From assembly GCF_002093665.1 (NCBI RefSeq), contig NZ_MRWE01000038.1, forward strand, positions 1 through 47,894: 47,894 nt of DNA, read 5' to 3'. Source of the stretch: Rouxiella badensis. GTDB lineage: Bacteria; Pseudomonadota; Gammaproteobacteria; Enterobacterales; Enterobacteriaceae. Of this stretch, positions 1 through 7,108 are shown one piece after another; within the stretch, counting starts at the first letter, position 1, and each line of letters starts with the position of its first letter. A program made the translations under genes and the position numbers. The notes below the pieces were generated by a model that ran no database searches, had not been told where the DNA came from, and worked only from the letters and a program-made list of their open reading frames with translations.

Positions 1-74
1 TGTGTCAATGATCGACACCAAATAACCCATTTAACACGTGTTAAATGGGTTATTTGGTGTCGATCATTGACACA
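1..74. repeat. Left telomere palindrome (half of telRL)
   Basis: A perfect 74-base palindrome whose two arms, 1-37 and 38-74, meet at a CACGTG centre. The inner 25 bases of each arm (13-37 and 38-62) are identical to those of the right-end palindrome; the outer 12 differ. Identical cores with differing flanks are expected when a protelomerase cuts one telRL site and each product closes into a hairpin. Because the whole palindrome is present, the sequence has probably been read around the hairpin, so bases 1-37 would be the opposite strand of 38-74. The hairpin structure is inferred; the palindrome is seen directly. Confidence 0.93.
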
Positions 75-171
75 GAGTCAAGTAATGACTTATTTTGAGT
101 TCTCAGACATTGTTCTGAAATGTTCTTGATTATTGTTTCAATAATGCGGTGATTAAATATTATCCAGATCC

Positions 172-199
172 TTGATATGTTCTGAATTTGTGTTACGAT
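172..199 (+). promoter_or_regulatory. Probable promoter of the protelomerase gene
   Basis: TTGATA (172-177) and TACGAT (194-199) are separated by 16 bases and lie about 30 bases before the protelomerase start. An imperfect dyad, TCAGA-N6-TCTGA, lies upstream near 103-118 and may be an operator. Sequence match only. Confidence 0.5.
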
Positions 200-229
200 A
201 ATCTCAGTTAATTTTTATAGGAAATACAC

Positions 230-2104
230 ATGGCAAAGATAAAACTAGGGGAATTGATTCAGGCGCTCCAGAAGGAAGTCAGCGACGCGGATGCGTCGGA
301 CATGCCGCAGGGAGAAAAGACGAAGCGTTACAAGGCCGCTGCGTCGCGGTTTAAAAATGCGCTGTTTACAGATAAGCGAAAATATCGAGGTAAAACACTG
401 GAAAAACGCATTACAGCAGGCACTTACAGCAACTACATGGCGCGGGCTAGAAAGCGGTTTGATGATTTATTACATCACCATTTTGAGGCCAATATTCACA
501 GGCTAGCGGCCAAGTATCCTCTGTATGCCAATGAGTTGAATGAATGGCTCACCTTACCGGCGGCAGATATTCGTCGGCGTTATAGCGACCTTCTGGAGCA
601 CCTGAAATCCATTCTTTCGCTGGCCGAAGACCTCACCGGCATCAAGCCCGCCGTAAAAGCAAACGCGGGTAAGCTGGCACGCATCGCGAAGAAATATCCG
701 AGCTGGGAATTTGCAGTGCTCGAGCTGGCAGACGAAGATGGGAAAGCGGCGCTGGCACACCTGCACAAGCTGTTCCAGCAGGGTCGCCTTTTGCTTGAGG
801 ACATCAGCAAGCTACGAATCAACCACGACGTTCTTTATAGCCTGCAATTGAGCGCAGCAGAGCGGAATTCTCTACAGCAGCGCGCCGATGCCATGTTGAG
901 CGAGAAAAAGCGTAATACTATTCTGATTGATTACCCGGTCTACATGCAGGCCATTCATGAGCTGGTGGAAACCGCGCCTGAAAAATTCAACAACGGCACC
1001 CGCGTCGGCATGGCTCCCTTGGCATTCGCATTGGCCGCCGTATCGGGCCGTCGAATGATTGAGATAATGTATCAGGGTGAATTTGAAGTGACGGGTCCGA
1101 ATACCGTCGAGTTTCTCGGGCAGGCCAAAAAGCGTAGTGATGACGGCAGGCCGCGCACGATTTATACCCTTTGCGACGCGGGACTGTTTGTTAGCCGTGT
1201 GAACGCGCTGCGCGGCTTCGCAGCGGTGGCGGATTTTGATGATGTGGTCGAGGGTTATGGCGCGCTCGATACGCGTTCCGAAAATGGACGCCTGAATGCC
1301 GTCCTCGCAAAAGCATTTAACCCGTGGGTTAAGCGCTTTTTTAACGACGGAAACCGCGTCTACAAAGACAGCCGTGCCATCTATGCCCGAATTGCATACG
1401 AAACATGGTTCCGCCATGACCCCAGATGGGAGTCGCTCGACGAGGATGTTTTCTTCGCGGAAATTTTGGGTCATGACGACGAAAATACCCAGCTGCACTA
1501 TAAACAGTTCAAGCTTCACAACTTTTCGCGCACGTGGCACAGGACCGCTGGCAACGAGAACAGGCGGCTCCTGGCCCTGCAACGACTTGATGACGTCATG
1601 CCGGATTTTGCCCGAGGTGATGCCGGTATTCGTTTGCATGAGGAAGTGAAAAAGGTCATTGAGGAAACGCCGGACGCGTTGATAAACAGCAACATGCTTC
1701 GCAAGATGAAATTCAATCCAAAGCTGGTGGCGCGCTATCTGGAACTTGCCGCATCGGCACTCGGGCAGGTCGTCGGCGAAAACGGCCAATATCAGCTGCA
1801 GGATACCAGCCCACCGATGATTTTAAATGTCGAGACCCACGCCGACGAGCTGGACGACGAGGAAGACGAGGACGACGAGTCGCTGGACGACGACGAAATC
1901 GACACGGACGAGGACAACATAGAATCACCTGAGCAGGCTAAAGAGAGCAAGCCGGAAAAGCCTCGTTTCGGGACTACGCAACGCCGCGATGATGGCACGT
2001 GGAAGGTTGTTTATGAGTTTTGCGGCAAGGAATATAGCTGGGTTGGACCGGCGGACAATATCCGCGATGCCATGCTGAAAGCGTGGGAGGCTTGTCATGG
2101 CTAA
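230..2104 (+). CDS. telN: Protelomerase (hairpin telomere resolvase)
   Basis: Cuts and rejoins the palindromic telRL site after replication, making covalently closed hairpin ends. The 624 residues match the usual length (N15 TelN 631, phiKO2 TelK 640, PY54 Tel 617, from memory). The tyrosine-recombinase-like catalytic set can be read at near-TelK positions: Arg in SGRRMIEI (R274/R275), Lys in GQAKKR (K300/K301), Arg in KDSRAIY (R382), His in ILGHDDE (H415) and the nucleophile Tyr in QLHYKQ (Y424). Residues 539-566 are a very acidic Asp/Glu linker, followed by a basic C-terminal domain. The ATG follows a purine-rich SD (aggaa). The gene lies directly beside the left telomere, as in N15, and overlaps the next small gene by 8 bases. 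It is not an integrase; no attP/attL structure is needed. Confidence 0.96.
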   Translation: MAKIKLGELIQALQKEVSDADASDMPQGEKTKRYKAAASRFKNALFTDKRKYRGKTLEKRITAGTYSNYMARARKRFDDLLHHHFEANIHRLAAKYPLYANELNEWLTLPAADIRRRYSDLLEHLKSILSLAEDLTGIKPAVKANAGKLARIAKKYPSWEFAVLELADEDGKAALAHLHKLFQQGRLLLEDISKLRINHDVLYSLQLSAAERNSLQQRADAMLSEKKRNTILIDYPVYMQAIHELVETAPEKFNNGTRVGMAPLAFALAAVSGRRMIEIMYQGEFEVTGPNTVEFLGQAKKRSDDGRPRTIYTLCDAGLFVSRVNALRGFAAVADFDDVVEGYGALDTRSENGRLNAVLAKAFNPWVKRFFNDGNRVYKDSRAIYARIAYETWFRHDPRWESLDEDVFFAEILGHDDENTQLHYKQFKLHNFSRTWHRTAGNENRRLLALQRLDDVMPDFARGDAGIRLHEEVKKVIEETPDALINSNMLRKMKFNPKLVARYLELAASALGQVVGENGQYQLQDTSPPMILNVETHADELDDEEDEDDESLDDDEIDTDEDNIESPEQAKESKPEKPRFGTTQRRDDGTWKVVYEFCGKEYSWVGPADNIRDAMLKAWEACHG

Positions 2105-2333
2105 AAGTGTTAACGTGACAGAAATCGCTGTGGAGTGTGCTGATTTTAGGGCTTTAGCCCTAAGTGCAGACGAATCAACTTTGTACATGCATATAGAAGA
2201 CGGCCCGCTTGGCAAGCACTGGTATTGGTGGAAGCGCGGAAAGCCAGGCACTATGCGCGCTGAATTTGTCAGGCTGTCGAATAAATATCCACAAGTGGTG
2301 AATGGTAAATTTCAGATTAAGGCAGATGATTAA
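2097..2333 (+). CDS. Small hypothetical protein downstream of protelomerase
   Basis: A 78-residue protein I do not recognise. It overlaps the protelomerase stop by 8 bases and is probably translated from the same mRNA. It is soluble, with no membrane segment or signal peptide, and has an aromatic/basic patch around HWYWWKRGKPG (about 41-51), which could suit nucleic-acid or protein binding. Its stop codon is followed within 10 bases by a SopB box. The overlap suggests a real gene; its function is unknown. Confidence 0.6.
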   Translation: MAKSVNVTEIAVECADFRALALSADESTLYMHIEDGPLGKHWYWWKRGKPGTMRAEFVRLSNKYPQVVNGKFQIKADD

Positions 2334-2335
2334 AC

Positions 2336-2584
2336 CTATTGGGACCACGGTCCCAATCTTTGCATCAGTATCTTGAATTCCCCCAAAATATAGAAGGCAA
2401 TAATGCTGCTATCGACGGGTGTTATTGCGCGATCGATAACTAGAATCGCGTCCTTTTTTATTCCTACACGCATTGAGGCTGTACTAGCCTTAAAAAGATA
2501 AACCGGCGCGCCACGCATATTACACAACGAGTCTAACGATAATGTTTTTTCGACGTACTCCGTCGCTGATGATGAAAATCCCAT
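2336..2584 (-). CDS. UmuD'-like protein, C-terminally truncated
   Basis: An 82-residue relative of UmuD, the SOS polymerase V subunit (peptidase S24 fold). The N-terminus, MGFSSSATEYVEK, aligns with E. coli UmuD from Gly25, the first residue of self-cleaved UmuD', so the gene encodes an already processed form, as described for phage P1 HumD. The Ser region is present (FKASTASMR versus UmuD VKASGDSM). The motif IVDSAIT is echoed by VIDRAIT and DGEF by LGEF. After that the protein ends in LGPWSQ, encoded by a SopB box, about 40 residues short of UmuD. The catalytic Lys is not at the expected place. A good SD (GAGG) precedes the ATG and a LexA box lies just upstream. It may be a remnant or a minimal interaction domain. 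Confidence 0.72.
   Translation of the reverse strand: MGFSSSATEYVEKTLSLDSLCNMRGAPVYLFKASTASMRVGIKKDAILVIDRAITPVDSSIIAFYILGEFKILMQRLGPWSQ
2340..2355. promoter_or_regulatory. SopB-binding centromere box 1 (AC centre)
   Basis: TGGGACCACGGTCCCA, a 7-bp-arm palindrome of the F sopC / N15 IR type. It sits between the convergent small gene ending at 2333 and the UmuD'-like gene, and encodes the last residues (LGPWSQ) of the latter. Confidence 0.88.
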
Positions 2585-2601
2585 AAGATTTACCTCGCTA
2601 A

Positions 2602-2621
2602 TACTGTTTATTTATACAGTA
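2602..2621. promoter_or_regulatory. LexA box (SOS operator), shared and divergent
   Basis: TACTGTTTATTTATACAGTA fits the CTGT-N8-ACAG LexA consensus with extended TA flanks. It lies 18 bases upstream of the UmuD'-like ATG (minus strand) and 20 bases upstream of the ATG of a 56-codon ORF (plus strand), so it could control both genes. Confidence 0.85.
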
Positions 2622-2640
2622 AATAAGCCGAAGGGAAATA

Positions 2641-2811
2641 ATGAAAATGCAATTATCAGTTATGGGCGTTATCAATCTGAAACTAGGGGAAAATTATTTC
2701 CAGCGCATACCAATCGCGGGCGTTTATTTAATTTTACCTCCGTTAGCCATTATCCTAGATGCTAATCATTTCAACCCTGTAAACGTGATCCAGATGTTTT
2801 GTTATCTCTAA
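2641..2811 (+). CDS. Small hydrophobic 56-residue ORF beside the LexA box
   Basis: An ATG at 2641, preceded by the SD-like AAGGGA at good spacing, opens 56 codons. The product has one hydrophobic stretch (about residues 27-39, AGVYLILPPLAII) between polar ends, so a single-pass membrane peptide is possible. The divergent LexA box ends 20 bases upstream and a plausible promoter overlaps it, which would make it SOS-induced. Its last 27 bases run into the first copy of a 54-base repeat. I recognise no family. Evidence is limited to SD, operator position and hydrophobicity. Confidence 0.4.
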   Translation: MKMQLSVMGVINLKLGENYFQRIPIAGVYLILPPLAIILDANHFNPVNVIQMFCYL

Positions 2812-2838
2812 ACACTACCAAACGATCTGGATCATCAT
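2785..2838. repeat. 54-base direct repeat, copy 1 (after repA)
   Basis: Identical to 3106-3159 at 53 of 54 bases. It contains inverted arms GATCCAGAT / ATCTGGATC about 23 bases apart, so it could also form a hairpin. On the minus strand, downstream of the repA stop, it would encode the same peptide (DDPDRLVVFRDNKTSGS) as copy 2 does inside RepA. Confidence 0.9.
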
Positions 2839-2860
2839 TTCAACACCATTCTGCCCCTTG

Positions 2861-5800
2861 TCAGCTTGCCTCGAGGCGTTTAAGCGCCGCATGGTCGGAC
2901 GTACTCAGGCTGCCAATATGGTCGGCCAGATACATTCCTGCCAGCGTAGAACGGGTCAGGTTGGCAGGCATGGTTGCCAGTTGTTTCATTTCCGACGTAT
3001 TCAGCACGCGACATACCCAGCCGAACGGGACCGGCGTATTCGCGACCGCCTGCTTCACCGCAGCCATGTCTGCATTTTCACTGGCGGTGGTTTGGTCGGC
3101 ATGGAGTGATCCAGATGTTTTATTATCTCTAAACACTACCAAACGATCTGGATCATCATCTCCTGGCATTTCTTCCGCGTCGTGCTTCATGCTGTAAAAC
3201 GATTTCTTGGCCTGTACGCGGCGACTGTGCAGCTCCTGCATGAATGCGAAGGTATCGGCTTTAACCGTCATAACACGCGCACCACGCGCGCCAAGGCGGG
3301 AATTCTCCACTTCCCAACCCAAAGCCCCGCAAATGTCCTTAAATACGACGTCAGGGCGCTTGTTAGCGCCGTTGCGGCCGAGATAACCTCCGAAACGCAG
3401 GGTGGTATTAAAGGAACGCACGCTGACCATATCGACCACAGCTTGCAGGGCTGCTTTTTGCGCCTCTCGGGTCGCGTAGCCCTCGCCGGTTTCGATATCA
3501 ATGCCGCAGGTCTTAAAGTACAGGCGCAGCGCGTTGCGGTGATACAGCGCGTTAATACGGTTCGGGATTTCGACCAGACGGACCCATCGCACTTTCGGGC
3601 TGCTCACCGCAGGTTGTAGGCGGCTGAATTTTTCGTCAGCTTCTTCTCGGGTATGCGCCAGCACGTTCACAAACTGCATGCGCCCGGCGCGGCGGAAACT
3701 GTAGCTGAAACTTTTTAGCTTCTGGTTGAGGTCGATAGCCGCCGCCGTTTCCTCATCCATGCGCATCAGCTCGAGCAGGCTTAATTTCTTTCGGCCCTGT
3801 TCAAGCATGAATTCCAGAGATTCCGGCGTCACCGGTAGCATCAGCTCGTTTTCGATTTCGTAACGGGCCAGCTGGGCCTGCTGGATAACGTCCAGATATT
3901 CGCACTCGAGCAAAGCATTGCGTTCTTCTTCGCTTGGCGTCTCGGCTTCCATGTGAATCAGTACGGTCTGGTTCCAGACGCGCTCGCGGGCATCGCGGCG
4001 CATGGCCTTTCCGGCCTCGCTAGCGGCATTGTTCTCGGCCAGTCGCTCAACGTCGTAGCCGTCAGCTTCGAGGATTAGCAGCAGGTTATTGCGAAAATCA
4101 TTCCGCGATTCGGCTTCCTGCGCTGCAAGATGGATCTGCATGTCGGCAAAGTCGGAATCATCCAGCCCAAAGGTTACGCGTCCGGTTTCTTTGTCGAACA
4201 TCACGTCGGACACGTTGCCGAGCACGTTATCAGTGTAAAGGGTGGCATCGGCATATGCGCCCCGCCTTTCGTCGACGCTGGTTTCCTTGCGGCCGTTTTG
4301 CTGCTCGACGCCGAGCAGGAACGTATGCGCATTGCGGTCACGGCGTAACATCTGGATCGCATCGGATGGAACAATCTGGCCGCAGAACATGCCGAAATGG
4401 CGCGTGAAGTGTTGCACCTCAAGCGACACGCCGGACGAAATGGCAGGGCTATAAATCAGGGCGTCATATTTGACTGCCTCGGCGTTCGGCTTGTCCGTGA
4501 ACGCTTCCACGTCCGGCAGCTGCTTGGTGTCTTGGCTGACGTACAGAAATTTCTTGTCAGGAAACTCGGTGCAAAGCTGGTCATACATACCGCTGCCAAA
4601 GGCTTTAGAGTCGGTCGCCAGCAAGATTTTTTCGCCCTGCTTAACGGCGCGCACGGCTTCGACAAACAGGCGGTCGCGATCGGTATGCACGGCACGGCGG
4701 CGGCGTGGTTCGGTTTCGCCGTGCGGGGTAAACATCACATCGGTGGTGAGATCGATAACATGAATTTTCGACCAGCCAGGAATACCTAGTGATTCACGGC
4801 GTTTCATGACCAGTTCAAGAAAAGTAACCAGCGTATCGTTGGCATCGGCATCGGCCATCAGGGCGGTTCCGTCAGTGCGTGCGAACGCGTCCACCAGATG
4901 ATTAAACACGGCCACCTGTCGTTCCATCGCCTTGCCGACCAGAATAGCGCGAAGGCATTGCGTAGCCTCATCTAGACCGACGAAGTCGTGATTGTGTACC
5001 AGCGGCTGCCACTTGTCTTTGATAATCGAGTTAATGCAGATAGTCAGCTTGTTGATAGCTTCCGGCGGAATACCGTTCAGGTCATCGCGGTAATAGAAAA
5101 TACCGGCATCTGTCGCGGTGTTGTCGTCGCCCAGCTGCATTACGTCGTGCATTGAACTCATGAGGGCCACGCGGTTCGCCATGACGAAAGCGCGGAACGC
5201 TGCCTGCATTAGAGGGCGCAGCATTTCCTTTGTCTTGCCGCTGCCCATTGGCGCGCGCAGGATAACGGGACCAGTTAGGGAACGCTTTTGCACCATTGCC
5301 AGAATTTTCTTTGTGATCTTGGTGTCAGGCAGGCGGGTATAGGTCACGTGCGCTGCGCGCTTGCTCGGATCAGTGATGCTGCTGGTGAACGACCTCGGGG
5401 ACTGCGCCTTTTGTTTCTTGGTCCGATATTTCCAATCAAGGCGACTTTGTACCTTCTCAATGATTTGTTCTGGCGCTTTCAAATCGCGCAGTTCTTCGTT
5501 CAGCAAGGTTTTCAAGTGATCGAAGGAAATGATGGCCGGGCAGCTCAACATGCCGGTATCCACACATTCAAAGGCTGCCTTTTCAAATGATGCTGTCTGA
5601 CGAGAATCGGCAAAGCCAAGATTCATCAAAGCAGCATCAAACAGATTAGTAGGTAGAGTCAGCCGGTTGCTTTTGCTTTTCAACTGGTCAGCTGTTGCCT
5701 TTTGACCTTGCAATACAAATACATCATTGAAGTCGGTACCCTTTTCGCTGTCGAATGTCGGATAAACGCATCGGACATTGTCATCGCGAAACAGCTTGAG

Positions 5801-6847
5801 GATCTCGACACCGGTACGCATGCCGGTGTTGCCGTGTCCAATTTCCTTACGGTCGTTATCCAGAAGACAGACGATTTCAAAACTGCTTTCCAGTTCAATC
5901 AACTGGCTAACGATGTTTTTGATATTGTTGGCAGAACCGGCCATAAATACAGCGTCAAACTTTCCGAAATCTGCAAGATAGGCAGACGCTGCTGAGGCGA
6001 AACCCTCTGCAACGCCTACTCGCTTGGCATTAACCAGCGAGCCAATCATATGAGCAGCCCCGGAATAACTTACTCCCTCTACCGCTTCTGTATATTTTTT
6101 ACTGCCATCCGCAAAAATTCTCTGCCAGCCTGCGACTTTACCGGCCAGTGGTCCGTTAATGTGCGACATCGGGATAGCCATAAACTCGGTCTTTTCAGAA
6201 TTGGGACCACGGTCCCACAGCGTGACTCGGCGCACATTGCAGTGCGGGAACACGTCGGCGATCTGCTTATCGACGGCATACGGGAAAGACCCATTTTCGA
6301 GTGGCGCGGTGCTGAATGCTTCTTCGGTTCTTTGATAGTTGGCAAGGCGACGTGCGTTATCACGGCGCTTTTTATCTTCCGCCTGCGTCAGCAGGGCTTC
6401 GCGGTGGGCTTTATCAGCTTCGCGTTTTTCCTGTTGCTTTTGACGGCGTGTTTCCTCGTCCACAGAATTTGGGACCATGGTCCCAATTCGAGCACGTTCT
6501 TCTTTGTACAACTCCCATAGGAAGCTGTGGCCGCTCCAGATACCGCCATCATGACCTTTGCGTACAAAGTTAATGAACGGTGCGATAAGCCCGTCTTTTT
6601 CTTCCAGACGCGAGAAGAAATCAACCTTACTTTTATCGGACACGTTGAGGGGCTGGGGTTTGGAACGGGAATATTTCGAGAACCGGCTTTCAGGTCCGCC
6701 AGTGTTATGCAGGATTACTTGCGAGGATGTCGCGGACCAGTCAATACCGGCTAAAGCCGCCGCCGTCCGTAAATCATGCTCACCCGCGCGCATGAGCGCG
6801 TACGGGTCAGATCCAAACTCTGATTGATAGAATTCTATTAAATTCAT
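2861..6847 (-). CDS. repA: RepA, multifunctional replication protein (primase-helicase-origin binding)
   Basis: Replication initiator of N15 type, expected to combine primase, helicase and origin binding in one chain. Numbering from an in-frame GTG at 6883: a TOPRIM-like primase region at about 288-395 with Glu293 (VAEGFAS), an LLDNDR motif (340-345) and DFND (384-387); then a helicase with Walker A APMGSGKT (Lys550) and Walker B VGLDEAT (Asp638, Glu639). I chose the ATG at 6847 (1,328 residues; N15 RepA is about 1,324) because the upstream codon is GTG without a clear SD. Two SopB boxes and one 54-base repeat lie inside the coding sequence. In N15 the origin also lies inside repA. It is transcribed away from the repressor gene, with a bidirectional terminator between them. 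Confidence 0.92.
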   Translation of the reverse strand: MNLIEFYQSEFGSDPYALMRAGEHDLRTAAALAGIDWSATSSQVILHNTGGPESRFSKYSRSKPQPLNVSDKSKVDFFSRLEEKDGLIAPFINFVRKGHDGGIWSGHSFLWELYKEERARIGTMVPNSVDEETRRQKQQEKREADKAHREALLTQAEDKKRRDNARRLANYQRTEEAFSTAPLENGSFPYAVDKQIADVFPHCNVRRVTLWDRGPNSEKTEFMAIPMSHINGPLAGKVAGWQRIFADGSKKYTEAVEGVSYSGAAHMIGSLVNAKRVGVAEGFASAASAYLADFGKFDAVFMAGSANNIKNIVSQLIELESSFEIVCLLDNDRKEIGHGNTGMRTGVEILKLFRDDNVRCVYPTFDSEKGTDFNDVFVLQGQKATADQLKSKSNRLTLPTNLFDAALMNLGFADSRQTASFEKAAFECVDTGMLSCPAIISFDHLKTLLNEELRDLKAPEQIIEKVQSRLDWKYRTKKQKAQSPRSFTSSITDPSKRAAHVTYTRLPDTKITKKILAMVQKRSLTGPVILRAPMGSGKTKEMLRPLMQAAFRAFVMANRVALMSSMHDVMQLGDDNTATDAGIFYYRDDLNGIPPEAINKLTICINSIIKDKWQPLVHNHDFVGLDEATQCLRAILVGKAMERQVAVFNHLVDAFARTDGTALMADADANDTLVTFLELVMKRRESLGIPGWSKIHVIDLTTDVMFTPHGETEPRRRRAVHTDRDRLFVEAVRAVKQGEKILLATDSKAFGSGMYDQLCTEFPDKKFLYVSQDTKQLPDVEAFTDKPNAEAVKYDALIYSPAISSGVSLEVQHFTRHFGMFCGQIVPSDAIQMLRRDRNAHTFLLGVEQQNGRKETSVDERRGAYADATLYTDNVLGNVSDVMFDKETGRVTFGLDDSDFADMQIHLAAQEAESRNDFRNNLLLILEADGYDVERLAENNAASEAGKAMRRDARERVWNQTVLIHMEAETPSEEERNALLECEYLDVIQQAQLARYEIENELMLPVTPESLEFMLEQGRKKLSLLELMRMDEETAAAIDLNQKLKSFSYSFRRAGRMQFVNVLAHTREEADEKFSRLQPAVSSPKVRWVRLVEIPNRINALYHRNALRLYFKTCGIDIETGEGYATREAQKAALQAVVDMVSVRSFNTTLRFGGYLGRNGANKRPDVVFKDICGALGWEVENSRLGARGARVMTVKADTFAFMQELHSRRVQAKKSFYSMKHDAEEMPGDDDPDRLVVFRDNKTSGSLHADQTTASENADMAAVKQAVANTPVPFGWVCRVLNTSEMKQLATMPANLTRSTLAGMYLADHIGSLSTSDHAALKRLEAS
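3106..3159. repeat. 54-base direct repeat, copy 2 (inside repA)
   Basis: Second copy of the repeat at 2785-2838, 321 bases away. It lies in the C-terminal coding part of repA and is translated as DDPDRLVVFRDNKTSGS. The pair suggests a duplication or an inserted segment (about 2839-3105) that replaced the former C-terminus. Confidence 0.9.
6202..6217. promoter_or_regulatory. SopB box 2 (AC centre), inside repA
   Basis: TGGGACCACGGTCCCA within repA codons for WDRGPN. Keeping a 16-base palindrome inside an essential coding frame suggests selection on the DNA site. Confidence 0.87.
6470..6485. promoter_or_regulatory. SopB box 3 (AT centre), inside repA
   Basis: TGGGACCATGGTCCCA within repA codons for GTMVPN, 268 bases from box 2 and read in another frame relative to it. 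Confidence 0.87.
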
Positions 6848-6875
6848 TTTATAGCCATATTGGGTGCGCAAAAAC

Positions 6876-6905
6876 TTGCACACAACGTCACGACTTGGCT
6901 ACAAT
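6876..6905 (+). promoter_or_regulatory. Promoter of candidate antisense RNA to the repA leader
   Basis: TTGCAC (6876-6881) and TACAAT (6900-6905) with an 18-base spacer, on the strand opposite repA. It points into the repA leader and ends at a strong terminator at 6956-6986. Confidence 0.45.
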
Positions 6906-6911
6906 GAACAT

Positions 6912-6986
6912 GGTTTGTAGTTCAGTAGTAGCAAGTCAAAACTTGGAATTGAAAGAAAAACCCGGACGGCAACCCGGGTTTTTTTT
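6912..6986 (+). ncRNA. Candidate counter-transcribed RNA opposite the repA leader
   Basis: A transcript from the promoter at 6876-6905 to the terminator at 6956-6986 would be about 75 nt, contain no sizeable ORF and be complementary to the untranslated leader of repA mRNA if that starts upstream of 6912. Antisense RNAs that limit initiator synthesis are a common plasmid copy-number device. This is inferred from a promoter and terminator alone. Confidence 0.4.
6956..6986. terminator. Strong intrinsic terminator, both orientations
   Basis: CCCGG (6961-6965) pairs with CCGGG (6974-6978) around an 8-base loop, extended by A-T pairs, with eight T on the plus strand and a shorter T run on the minus strand. 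It would end repressor transcription (minus) before repA and the candidate antisense RNA (plus). Confidence 0.85.
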
Positions 6987-7108
6987 CGCCCAGAATCCGT
7001 GTTTCGCTTAAAAATCCGCCATTTATAGGTAATCGATAAGTACGTCGTCACCATCGGCAACATGATAACGATGTACAATCAACAATACAAACTTGGATAG
7101 TTAATTAG

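Noticed and set aside
872-1789. Long minus-strand frame (305 codons) opposite the protelomerase
   Set aside because: Complete overlap with the protelomerase, no SD, composition typical of an antisense shadow of a high-GC gene.
230-2104. Tyrosine recombinase signature considered as a phage integrase
   Set aside because: Length, motif positions, acidic linker and the adjacent telomere fit a protelomerase; no att site or host flanks are present.
2785-3159. Two 54-base repeats considered as a CRISPR unit
   Set aside because: Only two copies, 321 bases apart, and one lies inside coding sequence; no array or cas genes anywhere.
6848-6883. Upstream GTG start for RepA
   Set aside because: No SD before the GTG; the ATG at 6847 gives a length close to N15 RepA.
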